DNA of 64,000 nt from Sphingobacterium lumbrici (GTDB lineage: Bacteria > Bacteroidota > Bacteroidia > Sphingobacteriales > Sphingobacteriaceae), in contig NZ_SRZY01000023.1 of assembly GCF_006476045.1 (NCBI RefSeq), positions 1 to 64,000 on the forward strand. The letters run 5' to 3'. The notes under the pieces were generated by a model that worked only from the letters and a program-made list of their open reading frames with translations, did not search any database and was not told the DNA's origin. Position 1 is the stretch's first letter; every line of letters begins with the position of its first letter. The position numbers and the translations under genes are program-made. This document shows positions 53,382-62,248 of this stretch, one piece after another.

Positions 53382-53735
53382 ATGAGATTCATCATATCAC
53401 TTTTGTTAACGGGGCTTGTTATCGCATTCGCATCCTATCTTATTCCAGGTGTCCACGTTGCAGGCTTTGGATGGGCTATTGTAACAGGATTAGTAATCGG
53501 ATTCGTAAATGCAGTTATCGGTGGGATACTGCGCTTATTCACATTTCCACTCAATTGGCTTACTTTTGGCCTGGTTTCATTTGTCATCACGGTATTGATG
53601 GTCATGCTCAGCGACAGCATCATGGGATCTAAATTCGATGTTTCGGGATTCTGGACAGCAGCGTTGTTTGCCATTGCGGTAGCTGTACTCGAAATGATTA
53701 TTGGAAGGATTCGCGGAGACGAATCCGCTAGATAA
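53382..53735 (+). CDS. Phage-holin-family (PF04020) membrane protein
   Basis: The 117-residue protein has four predicted transmembrane segments (about 3-21, 27-50, 55-74, 85-107). Motifs LIPGVHVAGFGWAIVTGLVIGFVNAVIGGILRLFTFPLNWLTFGL with conserved NA and FPLN-LTFGL are typical of PF04020, found in many bacterial chromosomes outside prophages. The holin name is historical; function in these genomes is unknown. Single gene, followed by a terminator. Confidence 0.85.
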   Translation: MRFIISLLLTGLVIAFASYLIPGVHVAGFGWAIVTGLVIGFVNAVIGGILRLFTFPLNWLTFGLVSFVITVLMVMLSDSIMGSKFDVSGFWTAALFAIAVAVLEMIIGRIRGDESAR

Positions 53736-53862
53736 ATAGAGTATATAAACCAAAGAAGTCTCATTTCGTACTATTGATACGCTGTGCATTTGCTACGGTG
53801 ACACTTGTACAGCTCGATAAAAAGTGTAAAATCCTATTTGACCATCTATATACGAACTTTAC

Positions 53863-53900
53863 AAAAACAGTCCGTTGAAGTACTTCAACGGACTGTTTTT
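53863..53900. terminator. 38-bp perfect palindromic terminator
   Basis: AAAAACAGTCCGTTGAAGT (53863-53881) and its exact complement (53882-53900) form a loopless palindrome just before the minus-strand PepSY stop; it terminates that gene and probably the plus-strand gene too. Confidence 0.85.
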
Positions 53901-53901
53901 A

Positions 53902-55461
53902 TCATGATGATATGGTCTTTTTCTTTGGTCTTTTCTTCATTTTATTGATCCATATCATGACACCTGTGACAGGCAGAGATGTTGCAATAATACAGGATAT
54001 AAAATAGAGCAGTTTCGTAAATGAACCATAAATATCCCCTATATGCAATGCTTTTATCGATGCCGCTGCACGCTCATTAAAAGGCTTTTCGCTGAAAATA
54101 TCCTTTTCCAATACCTCTCCCGTATATTGATCTAGTGTCAATTTATCTCCTGCTGATGGTGCGAAAAAGCCAACCCTATTCTTAGCAATACTGATGGCAC
54201 CAATACTATCTTTAGCAAAGTTGATGGTTACGTCGCCATTGTAGGGCAATATATCGTTGACGGCCGATAATGTCTGCTCAACAGTAAGGGGTTGATGCCC
54301 TTCCTTTGGAATAAGAGATACCTGTTGCGGCTTCTCTTCTTTTGGGGTATTGGGCTCCTGATATGTCCCCCAAGTTTTTTGCCACCCTGCTCTGTACCAT
54401 TCAAACGACCAGAATGGTCCGGTAACGGCCATCAAAAACAGAATGATACAGCTGTAAAAAGCTAATGTATTATGTAAATCGTGATTGATACGTTTCCATT
54501 TGGCAGACCATTTGATTTTTAAACCATTCTTCCACGACCGCATTTTGTTCGGAAACCAAATAACGACACCGGAAATAACACCGAATAAAAACAGTAACGT
54601 AGCAGTACCTGTAATCCAAGATCCTAGTTTACGGTTCTCTACTCCCTCTATAATCGGCTCTTCAATTTCATTGAGCAACAACCACCGGTGTAGGCCAAAC
54701 ATTTTTTGCATAAATTCTGCTGTCTTCGTTTTTACTTCCGAGACATCACCGATCACTTCTCCGGAATAGGGGTTTACCATCATTTGGTTGAACCGTGGAC
54801 GACGCGGACCTCCTCCTGCCGCAGGACCAGCCTGCCCTCTAGCCGCGGCTACCTGAGAGCCTTCTCCACGCTTACTATTATCTGCATTGCCGTGGTTGTG
54901 ATCGTGCGTATGTGGTTTGTCATGTACTGATACTGTCTGTACTAGACTGTCTTTAGCAGGTTTGCGCTGAGGGACTTCCTCCCCTTCCTCCTTTTTATCG
55001 TTGTGGGCATGACCGTGAGCATGACGTTTTTCCGTACCTTCACCAGATCCTCTTTTGGCTGAAGCTGCACCATCGCCTTGGGCACGTTGCCGGCCTGAAC
55101 GTTCGGCTGCGCCGCGTGGCAATTGCTCTTCCTCTTTATTCTTTTCGGGCTTAATAAAAAGGACTGCTGTCGTTGCATCTGTTGCGTGAGGAATCTTAAT
55201 CCCTACGATGCGCCCTTCGATACGAGGCTTTACAATAGCCAACAAGGAATCTGGAGCAATCTTATCTCCAGCTGCTTGTACCTTATAATATTCAGGGGCC
55301 GCGGCCTCCCGTATCTCGGTATTGTAGACGTATACCGTACCTGTAATACAAACGATAAAAACGACTATTCCCGAAATCAACCCGCCCCATAAGTGGAGAT
55401 CATTAAATAACTTCCGGACTTTGGGCCAGGTTTGTTGGTTTGTCTTTTTTGATTTGTTCAT
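53902..55461 (-). CDS. PepSY-domain iron-uptake membrane protein with His-rich insert
   Basis: The 519-residue protein is of the PepSY_TM family, with helices near 23-45, 282-305, 333-355 and 480-502. Between residues 115 and 230 it has a long low-complexity insert rich in His, Lys, Glu and Gly, with HAHGHAHNDKK and KPHTHDHNHGNADN as metal-binding candidates. PepSY_TM proteins sit with TonB receptors and are thought to reduce ferric siderophores at the inner membrane. It is last in the TonB receptor/DUF4374/PepSY operon. Confidence 0.85.
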   Translation of the reverse strand: MNKSKKTNQQTWPKVRKLFNDLHLWGGLISGIVVFIVCITGTVYVYNTEIREAAAPEYYKVQAAGDKIAPDSLLAIVKPRIEGRIVGIKIPHATDATTAVLFIKPEKNKEEEQLPRGAAERSGRQRAQGDGAASAKRGSGEGTEKRHAHGHAHNDKKEEGEEVPQRKPAKDSLVQTVSVHDKPHTHDHNHGNADNSKRGEGSQVAAARGQAGPAAGGGPRRPRFNQMMVNPYSGEVIGDVSEVKTKTAEFMQKMFGLHRWLLLNEIEEPIIEGVENRKLGSWITGTATLLFLFGVISGVVIWFPNKMRSWKNGLKIKWSAKWKRINHDLHNTLAFYSCIILFLMAVTGPFWSFEWYRAGWQKTWGTYQEPNTPKEEKPQQVSLIPKEGHQPLTVEQTLSAVNDILPYNGDVTINFAKDSIGAISIAKNRVGFFAPSAGDKLTLDQYTGEVLEKDIFSEKPFNERAAASIKALHIGDIYGSFTKLLYFISCIIATSLPVTGVMIWINKMKKRPKKKTISS

Positions 55462-55553
55462 TCTCTTCTCTCTAAATGATTCATCAAATAAAAATCAGGC
55501 AAGGGTAAGGCCTCACCTGATTATACTTGTATAAGGAGCACTAATTGTTTCGA

Positions 55554-56996
55554 TTAGTAAGCGCCCAAATAGAAACTACCTGATTGTCCCTTCAGTTTAA
55601 TTCCTTTGGCAATCGTTTTAGTTTTCCAATTGACAACATATAGATTTCCGTCCTTACCATTAGGTGTCAATGGGAGATATACATAATCGCCGGCAAGACC
55701 GATATTTTGGAACTGAGTAAACGATCCCTGCAAAGCCGTACCTCCATTTTGAGCTGCGGAAAGACCAGAGAAACCGCTGTCGGTTTGGTTTTCTGTAACC
55801 AATTTTGTCACTGTCTTCGCATTCAAATCCACAAGGGCAACGTAACCGCCGTCAACACCTGCTTCCGTGTACAGAACGATACCAATTCCGTCTTTGATGT
55901 ATCTCCAAGCCCTGATACCTGTAAGATTACCGGTTCCTAAAGCTTTAGACAAGTCGAATAAATATGTATTATCATATTCGTTCGTGCTTTTGTCAATACG
56001 AAGGATGTGTGGAAAAGCTGCATTAGGTCCAGTTCCCGTAGCTTGATATACATGACCATCAGTTCCTACATATTGAGTCATTGTGCGGTAGCTGTTATTA
56101 CCATATTTACTCTGTGTAGACCAAATTAATCTCGGATTAGCTAACGAAGGATAATCGAGCACTAGCGTTACGGTACCTTTTATATTACCAGCATCATTAG
56201 GCCAACTCCAAGTAACTACTCCTGTCGTTGCATTTACTGATTTTACAGGTAGCTTTGTGGGATCCACCTTACTAATTGAACATCCAATAAAAATTTTATT
56301 TCCACGTATTACCGGAACATCAAGACGACCTACAGAATAACCGGCTTCTTTTTCAGCTTGGGTAAAAGGAAACTCGAATTCAGTGGTATTAGGTACGCGC
56401 GGATCATCCAAATTTATAAGCGCTACGCTGGCCGTACCCCTTCTATACTCATAAGTTTGTGTACCAGCTTCTGCTTTTACAGGATCAATAGGAGCAGATG
56501 CACCAGAGATATTTACGCCTATTCCCACTCCTTCAGCAGCTTTAACCCAACGAGGAGATGTACCTAAAACACCCGAAACATTTAACTCTTCTTTTGTATC
56601 TACAAAATCTTTTCCGCCCGATACACGATATTTATTAAAGATTCCTCCGTTAACACCTGTATACTGTATATTGTATAAAAAGTTGCCATTAATGGATCCC
56701 TGCACACGTGCAGTTCTTTGAGAGCGCAGACTATATCCCTTTGACCATATATCGATTTCTTTTGAGGCATCACTTGCTTCTTCTTGCGTCAAAGCATAAG
56801 CTAATGTTCCTCCATTACCCGCTGTACCTTTCTCATCCGGAAATGCGGCTGTCAATGTGATGTGTTTTCTCGGACTATTATCCGGTCCGGAAGCACCATT
56901 ACCACCATCTGGCCCATCGTTCTTATCACATGAGACCATTGTACCTAGTACAATAGCAGAACCGAACAATACGGATTTTAGTAATTTTTTATTCAT
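55554..56996 (-). CDS. DUF4374 lipoprotein
   Basis: The 480-residue protein has a lipoprotein signal ending VLGTMVSC (Cys 23), a Gly/Asn-rich spacer (DGPDGGNGASGPDNSP), then a DUF4374 beta-propeller-like domain with repeated short strands to the end (KLKGQSGSFYLGAY). DUF4374 proteins in Bacteroidota are usually encoded between a TonB-dependent receptor and a PepSY protein, as here, and are presumed to help ferric-chelate or heme uptake at the cell surface. The actual ligand is unknown. It begins 22 bp after the receptor stop. Confidence 0.88.
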   Translation of the reverse strand: MNKKLLKSVLFGSAIVLGTMVSCDKNDGPDGGNGASGPDNSPRKHITLTAAFPDEKGTAGNGGTLAYALTQEEASDASKEIDIWSKGYSLRSQRTARVQGSINGNFLYNIQYTGVNGGIFNKYRVSGGKDFVDTKEELNVSGVLGTSPRWVKAAEGVGIGVNISGASAPIDPVKAEAGTQTYEYRRGTASVALINLDDPRVPNTTEFEFPFTQAEKEAGYSVGRLDVPVIRGNKIFIGCSISKVDPTKLPVKSVNATTGVVTWSWPNDAGNIKGTVTLVLDYPSLANPRLIWSTQSKYGNNSYRTMTQYVGTDGHVYQATGTGPNAAFPHILRIDKSTNEYDNTYLFDLSKALGTGNLTGIRAWRYIKDGIGIVLYTEAGVDGGYVALVDLNAKTVTKLVTENQTDSGFSGLSAAQNGGTALQGSFTQFQNIGLAGDYVYLPLTPNGKDGNLYVVNWKTKTIAKGIKLKGQSGSFYLGAY

Positions 56997-57018
56997 TATA
57001 TATAAATTTTATTGTTGA

Positions 57019-59442
57019 TTATTTTCGATTGAAACTATTAAGTATATAATTCAATTTTAAGTATACGCCCCGTCCCGGCTTTTGCACACCAAAATTGTCA
57101 TATACTTCTGCGTTTGTAATATTTTTCAAATCCAAACTGACCACGAAACGACCATTCGGTGTACGATAACTACCACCTAAATCATGATAAAACTGAGTGG
57201 GTGTGGTAAACCATTTATCTGAATCGATCCAAACTGTTTGAAAAGGCACTACATAACCCGAGTTATAAAAAATATTGAATGTTGATTTTCGCTGAATGAG
57301 GTTATCTATTCGGTATTGCAAACTAGCATTTAGCATAAAAAAAGGTTCGTTAGGTAACTGCCTATTATACATACGATGAGGCTGACCATTTTCATCAAAC
57401 TTTTCCTTCATTAAGGTGTTGAACCTAGAAAAGTTAACCAACACATTTAGCTTATTGTTGTACACATAAGTAACCTCTGCTTCAAACCCTCTGGATTGGG
57501 TTCTCCCAATATTGATATATTTCGATGTTTGTATGTTGGCATCACTTTCCCTACCTGCAATGACCGAATCGACAGCCTGCACGGCTATTTTATCATAGCC
57601 GTTCCTCCAAAAAGCGCTTGCGTAAAGCGAAAGTTTATTTTTCTTTCCTTCTAAAGCCGTGTATCTAAAACCTAAATTATAATTGACATTTCTCTCAGGA
57701 TTCAAGTCTACGTTTTCTAAGATATTTCTTTCCGGGCTTCCAAAAATCTGCTCGTCCCTCGGAGAGATAAAAGAATTCTCATTAGAAGCGATCAGAAATA
57801 ATTTCGGCATTACATTATAGGACACCGTAATCCCATAGCCAGGATTGCTATTGGTCACGGTAGTCGTCTTTCCCGAATTATCATAATGATTTTGGTTAAT
57901 AGTATATTTGGCCAGAAGATTTGTCCTCAGCTTATTACTTAATGTCTGCGCTTCGTAGTTAAATCCAACTATATTAGTTGCTGTTGTCCGGTCGTTCTCT
58001 GAATTTAACGGAGCATTAGGATTCAGCAAATCCTCTGTGTCAAGGCGTGTGGAATTCAAACTATGATTTAAAGATATACGATGTCCCTGTGCAACCGTAT
58101 ATGACAAATTAGTACGAGCATTTATGATCTTTCGGTCTATATTCGTAATAATCGCATCGCCTTGTTGTCCAAGACCAGGTCTCTTTACAAAAGGCGTAGG
58201 TACCCCATTAAACATACGCATCATAGGACTTCCATCCCAATTATACATCGTTCTTGCCGTATCCTGCAGATAGGTACTCCTGTTGCTATAGACAGCATTC
58301 ACATGAAGCGACAATCCATCGATCAAAAGATTTGCTTTATTATAATTCAAACTAAGCACATGAGCCTGATATTCATTGAATCTTCCCACGTAAGGCTGTG
58401 CCATAGTCACTCCGTGTGGAATGTCTTGGTAGGTATCTGATATGTTATATCCTAAGAAAAACTGATCAGCCCATTTCACATCTGTAAAACCAAACTCAAA
58501 GCGTCCTCCAACAGATTTATACGTATTATTGAACCGTTTAAAACGGTGATATCGTGTCAAGTTTAACTCAGTTCCAGTTTTCATAGCAAATTTCCCCCAC
58601 ATCTCATAACTGTTATCTGTGTAGGTATAAAACCCGGAAATTCTTGTTGTAAAACCTGATTTTTGATCTCTATACAAAGCCCCTATATCCGTCTGAAAAG
58701 TATTGAATGAACCGTAGGAGACTGCCGCTGTAACACTATTAGCTGAGGCATCTTTTTTCATGATGACATTGATAGCTCCACCTACATAATCGCCAGTCAA
58801 ATGAGATGGTAACACGCCTTTGTAAACCTCGATGCGTTCTATCATTGCCGGAGGGATATTGTTCAGGTTGAAAGATGAACCAAAGGTCGAGATAGGCGTT
58901 CCATCTAGAAATATTCCGACAGCACTACCAGACATACCATTCAAATTGTACTCTATCTGAGAACCAATTCCTCCATTTTGCCTTACTCGCACACCAACCG
59001 CACGATCCAACAATTCATTTGTAGTCAGGTTTCTTAGCGACGCTTCCTTGGTTTCAATAACGGCTACCGCAAATCCGCTGGTTTCCATATCTCTTTTTAC
59101 TGTCATACGTTGAACAGCTACTTCGTCTAGTGAAATATCCCCTTTCGGACTGATATGCACATCCAGATGTTCTTTTGCTTTTTTCACCACAAATGTCAAC
59201 GTCGTTGCATCAATCTCTACTGATGAAACGCGGATCTCTTGCTTTCCAAAAGGAACATTTTTTAAGGTATAGAAACCTTTATCATCTGACATACCACCTA
59301 TTTCTGTCCCAACGACACGAATTGTGACATTACTTACAGGTGTTCCATCTTCCAAATGCACTTTACCACTGATCTCGCCCATCTGTGCAAATGCCAGAAC
59401 CGTAAACAAAATAAAAAAGATAGTCAAATAAAATTGTTTCAT
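57019..59442 (-). CDS. TonB-dependent siderophore-type receptor
   Basis: The 807-residue protein has a signal peptide (1-19, ending LAFAQ), a carboxypeptidase-like regulatory domain (about 24-105, ISGKVHLEDGTPVSNVTIRV), a plug (about 125-235) with MSGSAVGIFLDGTPISTFGS and ERIEVYKGVLPSHLTGDYVGGAINVI, and a 22-strand barrel ending LKLNYILNSFNRK. It is the first gene of the operon with DUF4374 and PepSY genes. The AraC gene is divergent. The shared upstream DNA holds a Fur/Irr-like box and AGTCTAA repeats. The likely cargo is a ferric siderophore or other iron chelate. Confidence 0.9.
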   Translation of the reverse strand: MKQFYLTIFFILFTVLAFAQMGEISGKVHLEDGTPVSNVTIRVVGTEIGGMSDDKGFYTLKNVPFGKQEIRVSSVEIDATTLTFVVKKAKEHLDVHISPKGDISLDEVAVQRMTVKRDMETSGFAVAVIETKEASLRNLTTNELLDRAVGVRVRQNGGIGSQIEYNLNGMSGSAVGIFLDGTPISTFGSSFNLNNIPPAMIERIEVYKGVLPSHLTGDYVGGAINVIMKKDASANSVTAAVSYGSFNTFQTDIGALYRDQKSGFTTRISGFYTYTDNSYEMWGKFAMKTGTELNLTRYHRFKRFNNTYKSVGGRFEFGFTDVKWADQFFLGYNISDTYQDIPHGVTMAQPYVGRFNEYQAHVLSLNYNKANLLIDGLSLHVNAVYSNRSTYLQDTARTMYNWDGSPMMRMFNGVPTPFVKRPGLGQQGDAIITNIDRKIINARTNLSYTVAQGHRISLNHSLNSTRLDTEDLLNPNAPLNSENDRTTATNIVGFNYEAQTLSNKLRTNLLAKYTINQNHYDNSGKTTTVTNSNPGYGITVSYNVMPKLFLIASNENSFISPRDEQIFGSPERNILENVDLNPERNVNYNLGFRYTALEGKKNKLSLYASAFWRNGYDKIAVQAVDSVIAGRESDANIQTSKYINIGRTQSRGFEAEVTYVYNNKLNVLVNFSRFNTLMKEKFDENGQPHRMYNRQLPNEPFFMLNASLQYRIDNLIQRKSTFNIFYNSGYVVPFQTVWIDSDKWFTTPTQFYHDLGGSYRTPNGRFVVSLDLKNITNAEVYDNFGVQKPGRGVYLKLNYILNSFNRK

Positions 59443-59512
59443 TAATGCCGATTAATTATAATAATTCGATACTCTCCTTAGAACAAGTCTAAATAAAATT
59501 CAATGACGCAAA

Positions 59513-59529
59513 ATTAGAATTATTCTAAA
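59513..59529. promoter_or_regulatory. Fur/Irr-like box upstream of the TonB receptor
   Basis: TTAGAAT-T-ATTCTAA is a perfect 7-1-7 inverted repeat of Fur-superfamily type, followed by AATAGAAGG. The same arrangement is found at 19615-19638 upstream of ccmE. Confidence 0.6.
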
Positions 59530-59708
59530 TAGAAGGATAACGCATTCGGAAAAAAAAACTTCATAATCGGAAATATCTCTTGTTTTTGGTAAAAAACAAG
59601 AATAGAAGTATGTAATCACGTTGCAAACTATTAATATACATTACTACCTTACATGTTTCAGAATTAGACTAAAGGTTTTTTATTAAGGGGATAATGAAAT
59701 TGATTAAA

Positions 59709-59803
59709 TCGCTACGCTAAGTTATTCACTCATGTTCACCTCAAAGGAGTTCATGAGCTCACTGCATTCGGTTTGTGAATGCAAAGCATTTTATTTATGT
59801 TTG
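59709..59803 (+). repeat. Dispersed promoter-bearing repeat, copy 2
   Basis: Counterpart of 13516-13612. TCGCTACGCTAAG, TCAAAGGAGTTCATGAGCTC, then TTTG (59772-59775), a 20-base spacer holding AATGC-AAA-GCATT, and TATGTTTG (59796-59803): a canonical promoter. The AraC gene starts 54 bases further on. Confidence 0.65.
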
Positions 59804-59857
59804 CGTACAGATTGGAATGAGTCTAAATAAGGAAGTGTAATCAATCGAGACAGCAAA

Positions 59858-60709
59858 ATGACACCATTGGAAAATAAACATTCATTTTCAGAATTTACGA
59901 CGCCTTTGCCAGCGAATAGCTTCTTCCGGGAACTGAGCGCAGTGATGCAATATGGTATCTGGAATGCGGGTACTATCTCAGAGCTTGTTCTCCCGATATC
60001 AGGCTACTTAAATATATTATGTATTGAAGAACAGGTACCCTGCTCCTATACATTAGACGACCACCAATATACGATCGCATCCAACTATACTAACGTTCAT
60101 CATGTCACTACAGGACAACTGCTCGACATTTCCTTGTTAAAGGAAAACACAAAAATCATAGCATTCATTGTTCCTCAGGAATATCTTGACGTGTATCATA
60201 TCATCGAACTAATTCATCCACCGAATATTCGGGTAATCCGAACCAATAGCAGTATTGACTTGCTAAAACAACGCATCATAGACCTATATATATGTGATGA
60301 CCTACTAAGCAACATCAAGATCCACAGTCTGCTACTGGAAATCTTGACCCTACAAATGGAAATACTGTTGTCAGAAAATAAATCTGTAGTTAAGGATCAA
60401 TTGCTGGAGAAGGTAATTCAGGCAAAAAAGATCATTCAGGAAGACCTAACCCAAAATTACAGCATAGGAGACCTAGCAAAAACGATAGGTACAAATGAGC
60501 AATACCTAAAAAAATACTTCAAACAACATGTTGGAAAAACGGTAATGAACTTTACCTTGGAAACGAAAATGCTATACGCTAAAAATCTGATCATGACCGG
60601 AAAGCACCGTATATCGGATGTAGCTCGATTAACGGGTTATAAACATGCAACCCATTTCACAACAGCATTTAAAAAATACTTTGGCTTTATTCCAAATTCG
60701 CTTAAGTAA
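59858..60709 (+). CDS. AraC-family transcriptional regulator
   Basis: The 283-residue protein has an N-terminal region (about 1-175) with a beta-rich, possibly cupin-like, part and a C-terminal double helix-turn-helix (about 185-283): YSIGDLAKTIGTNEQYLKKYFKQHVGKTVMNF and KHRISDVARLTGYKHATHFTTAFKKYFGFIPNSL. Genes of this kind next to TonB receptors (PchR-like) often sense the ferric siderophore and activate the receptor operon. It is divergent from that operon. No signal peptide or receiver domain. Confidence 0.88.
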   Translation: MTPLENKHSFSEFTTPLPANSFFRELSAVMQYGIWNAGTISELVLPISGYLNILCIEEQVPCSYTLDDHQYTIASNYTNVHHVTTGQLLDISLLKENTKIIAFIVPQEYLDVYHIIELIHPPNIRVIRTNSSIDLLKQRIIDLYICDDLLSNIKIHSLLLEILTLQMEILLSENKSVVKDQLLEKVIQAKKIIQEDLTQNYSIGDLAKTIGTNEQYLKKYFKQHVGKTVMNFTLETKMLYAKNLIMTGKHRISDVARLTGYKHATHFTTAFKKYFGFIPNSLK

Positions 60710-60948
60710 GCCTTTATAGTAAGTCATAGAGCCTACCAAAAAAGACCTTTTTCTTACTGACAATACCTAAACCATCCAACAACCCTTCCCCATACTCCTG
60801 CCTATCAAAATAAGGCAGCCTAAAACTTTGACATCCTTTTGTTCTCTGCTTTCTACGCTCTTTTTCAAAAAAAGCTATCTTAATCATCAAGGCATCTTCT
60901 TTTCTTTTTTTATGAACACTATAAATCTTTACATTTTTTTTAAAAAGA

Positions 60949-60981
60949 TTTGTAGTATTCGGTTTTTATTTATTAAGTTTA
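60949..60981 (+). promoter_or_regulatory. Promoter of the ROK gene
   Basis: TTTG (60949-60952), 21-base spacer and TAAGTTTA (60974-60981); transcription would begin about 15 bases before the ATG at 61002. Confidence 0.55.
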
Positions 60982-61001
60982 TCAACACAAATGAGACAAT
61001 T

Positions 61002-62186
61002 ATGACTGTAATAGGAAAGGGACAACAGCTTCGGGCCGATATTATCAAGCAGCTTTACTATAGAAAGGCACTTTCTTTAGCTGCGATAAGCAAGTGCACG
61101 AAGAAAAGTTTACCGGTAATTACAGCCATGGTAAACACCCTAATCAAGGAAAAGTATGTTATTGAACAGGGATTAGGTCCTTCGACCGGAGGGCGGAGGG
61201 CGCAGACTTTCCTGTTAAATCCAAAGAAAGAGAAGTTTATTATTGCTGTTGCGATGGATCAGTTCATTACTAGAATGGCCATCTACAATTTTGCAAACGA
61301 AATTGTCTATCCGGTTAGACATCTAGACCTTAATATCCAAGATGTGCATGCGACAGAAAGGCTCATGCAATTTATCGATCAAAATATAGCGGCATTTGGC
61401 CTTCCCAAAAGTCATATTTTGGGCGTTGGAATCGGTATGCCGGGTTTTGTCAACATCCGCGAAGGCATCAATTATTCCTATCTTAAAACGCCAGATGGAA
61501 CTAACCTGAGGGGGTTTTTATCAACAGGTCTCCAGCTACAAGTGTATATCGATAATGATTCGAGTTTGATAGCGCTGGCCGAACTGAACTTTGGAATGGC
61601 CGTGGATAAGAAAGACGTACTGGTAATTAATATTGGATGGGGTACGGGTTTGGGCATGGTGGTCAACGGAAGCCTATATAGAGGAAGTAGTGGTTATGCC
61701 GGTGAGTTTAGCCACATTCCCCTATCAAAAACGGCAAACCTTTGTTCCTGTGGTAAAGTGGGCTGCTTGGAAGTAGATACCTCGCTGCTTGTCATGGTAT
61801 CTAATGCGGAAAAGGCAATAGAAGGGGGATCCGAATCGATAATGCGAAGCCTTTTTAAGGATGAAAGTAAGCATAAGGCCGACCATTTTTTGGATGCAGT
61901 GATCATGCACGATCCATTGGCTGTTGCCATTTTGTCAGATGCGGCCTTCCAGATTGGAAAAGGTTTGGCTACTTTAATCCATATTCTTAATCCCGAAAGC
62001 ATTGTGCTAAGCGGCAGAGGCGCGCGTGCAGGTAAGATGTTGCTGCCTTCGATAGAACAGGCTATTAACGAGTTCTGTATACCTCGTATTGCCGAAAAAA
62101 CCACGATCATCTTATCAAACCTGCTAGAGGATGCCGAACTAATGGCTTCAGCAGGTTTGGTGGTAGAACATAGCCAGTTTAACTAA
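61002..62186 (+). CDS. ROK-family transcriptional regulator/sugar kinase
   Basis: The 394-residue protein has an N-terminal winged helix (about 7-70: ALSLAAISKCTKKSLPVITAMVNTLI) and a ROK domain with VAMDQFITRMAIYNF, GVGIGMPGFVN, VYIDNDSSLIALAEL, INIGWGTGLGMVV, GYAGEFSHIPL and the zinc motif CSCGKVGCLE. The HTH marks it as a NagC/XylR-type repressor that senses a sugar or sugar phosphate. A SusC-like receptor gene follows after 62 bp, so it probably controls a glycan-uptake locus. The ATG at 61002 excludes a 58-residue hydrophobic extension translated from AT-rich leader. Confidence 0.88.
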   Translation: MTVIGKGQQLRADIIKQLYYRKALSLAAISKCTKKSLPVITAMVNTLIKEKYVIEQGLGPSTGGRRAQTFLLNPKKEKFIIAVAMDQFITRMAIYNFANEIVYPVRHLDLNIQDVHATERLMQFIDQNIAAFGLPKSHILGVGIGMPGFVNIREGINYSYLKTPDGTNLRGFLSTGLQLQVYIDNDSSLIALAELNFGMAVDKKDVLVINIGWGTGLGMVVNGSLYRGSSGYAGEFSHIPLSKTANLCSCGKVGCLEVDTSLLVMVSNAEKAIEGGSESIMRSLFKDESKHKADHFLDAVIMHDPLAVAILSDAAFQIGKGLATLIHILNPESIVLSGRGARAGKMLLPSIEQAINEFCIPRIAEKTTIILSNLLEDAELMASAGLVVEHSQFN

Positions 62187-62248
62187 CTAGTAACAATATT
62201 ATGCAAACCAACTAACACAATTATATCATCAAATTAAAACTAAAAACA

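Larger units (their letters stand above)
59443..59857. promoter_or_regulatory. Divergent control region of TonB operon and AraC gene
   Basis: 415 bases with AGTCTAA repeats (59486-59496 forward, 59664-59670 inverted, 59820-59830 forward), the Fur/Irr-like box at 59513-59529, and the promoter repeat at 59709-59803 with a canonical promoter for the AraC gene. The AGTCTAA sites are candidates for AraC-protein binding. No gene is present. Confidence 0.55.

Noticed and set aside
60828-61001. 58-residue hydrophobic extension of the ROK protein
   Set aside because: AT-rich leader translated as F/I/K; contains the promoter boxes; ROK regulators begin at the helix-turn-helix.
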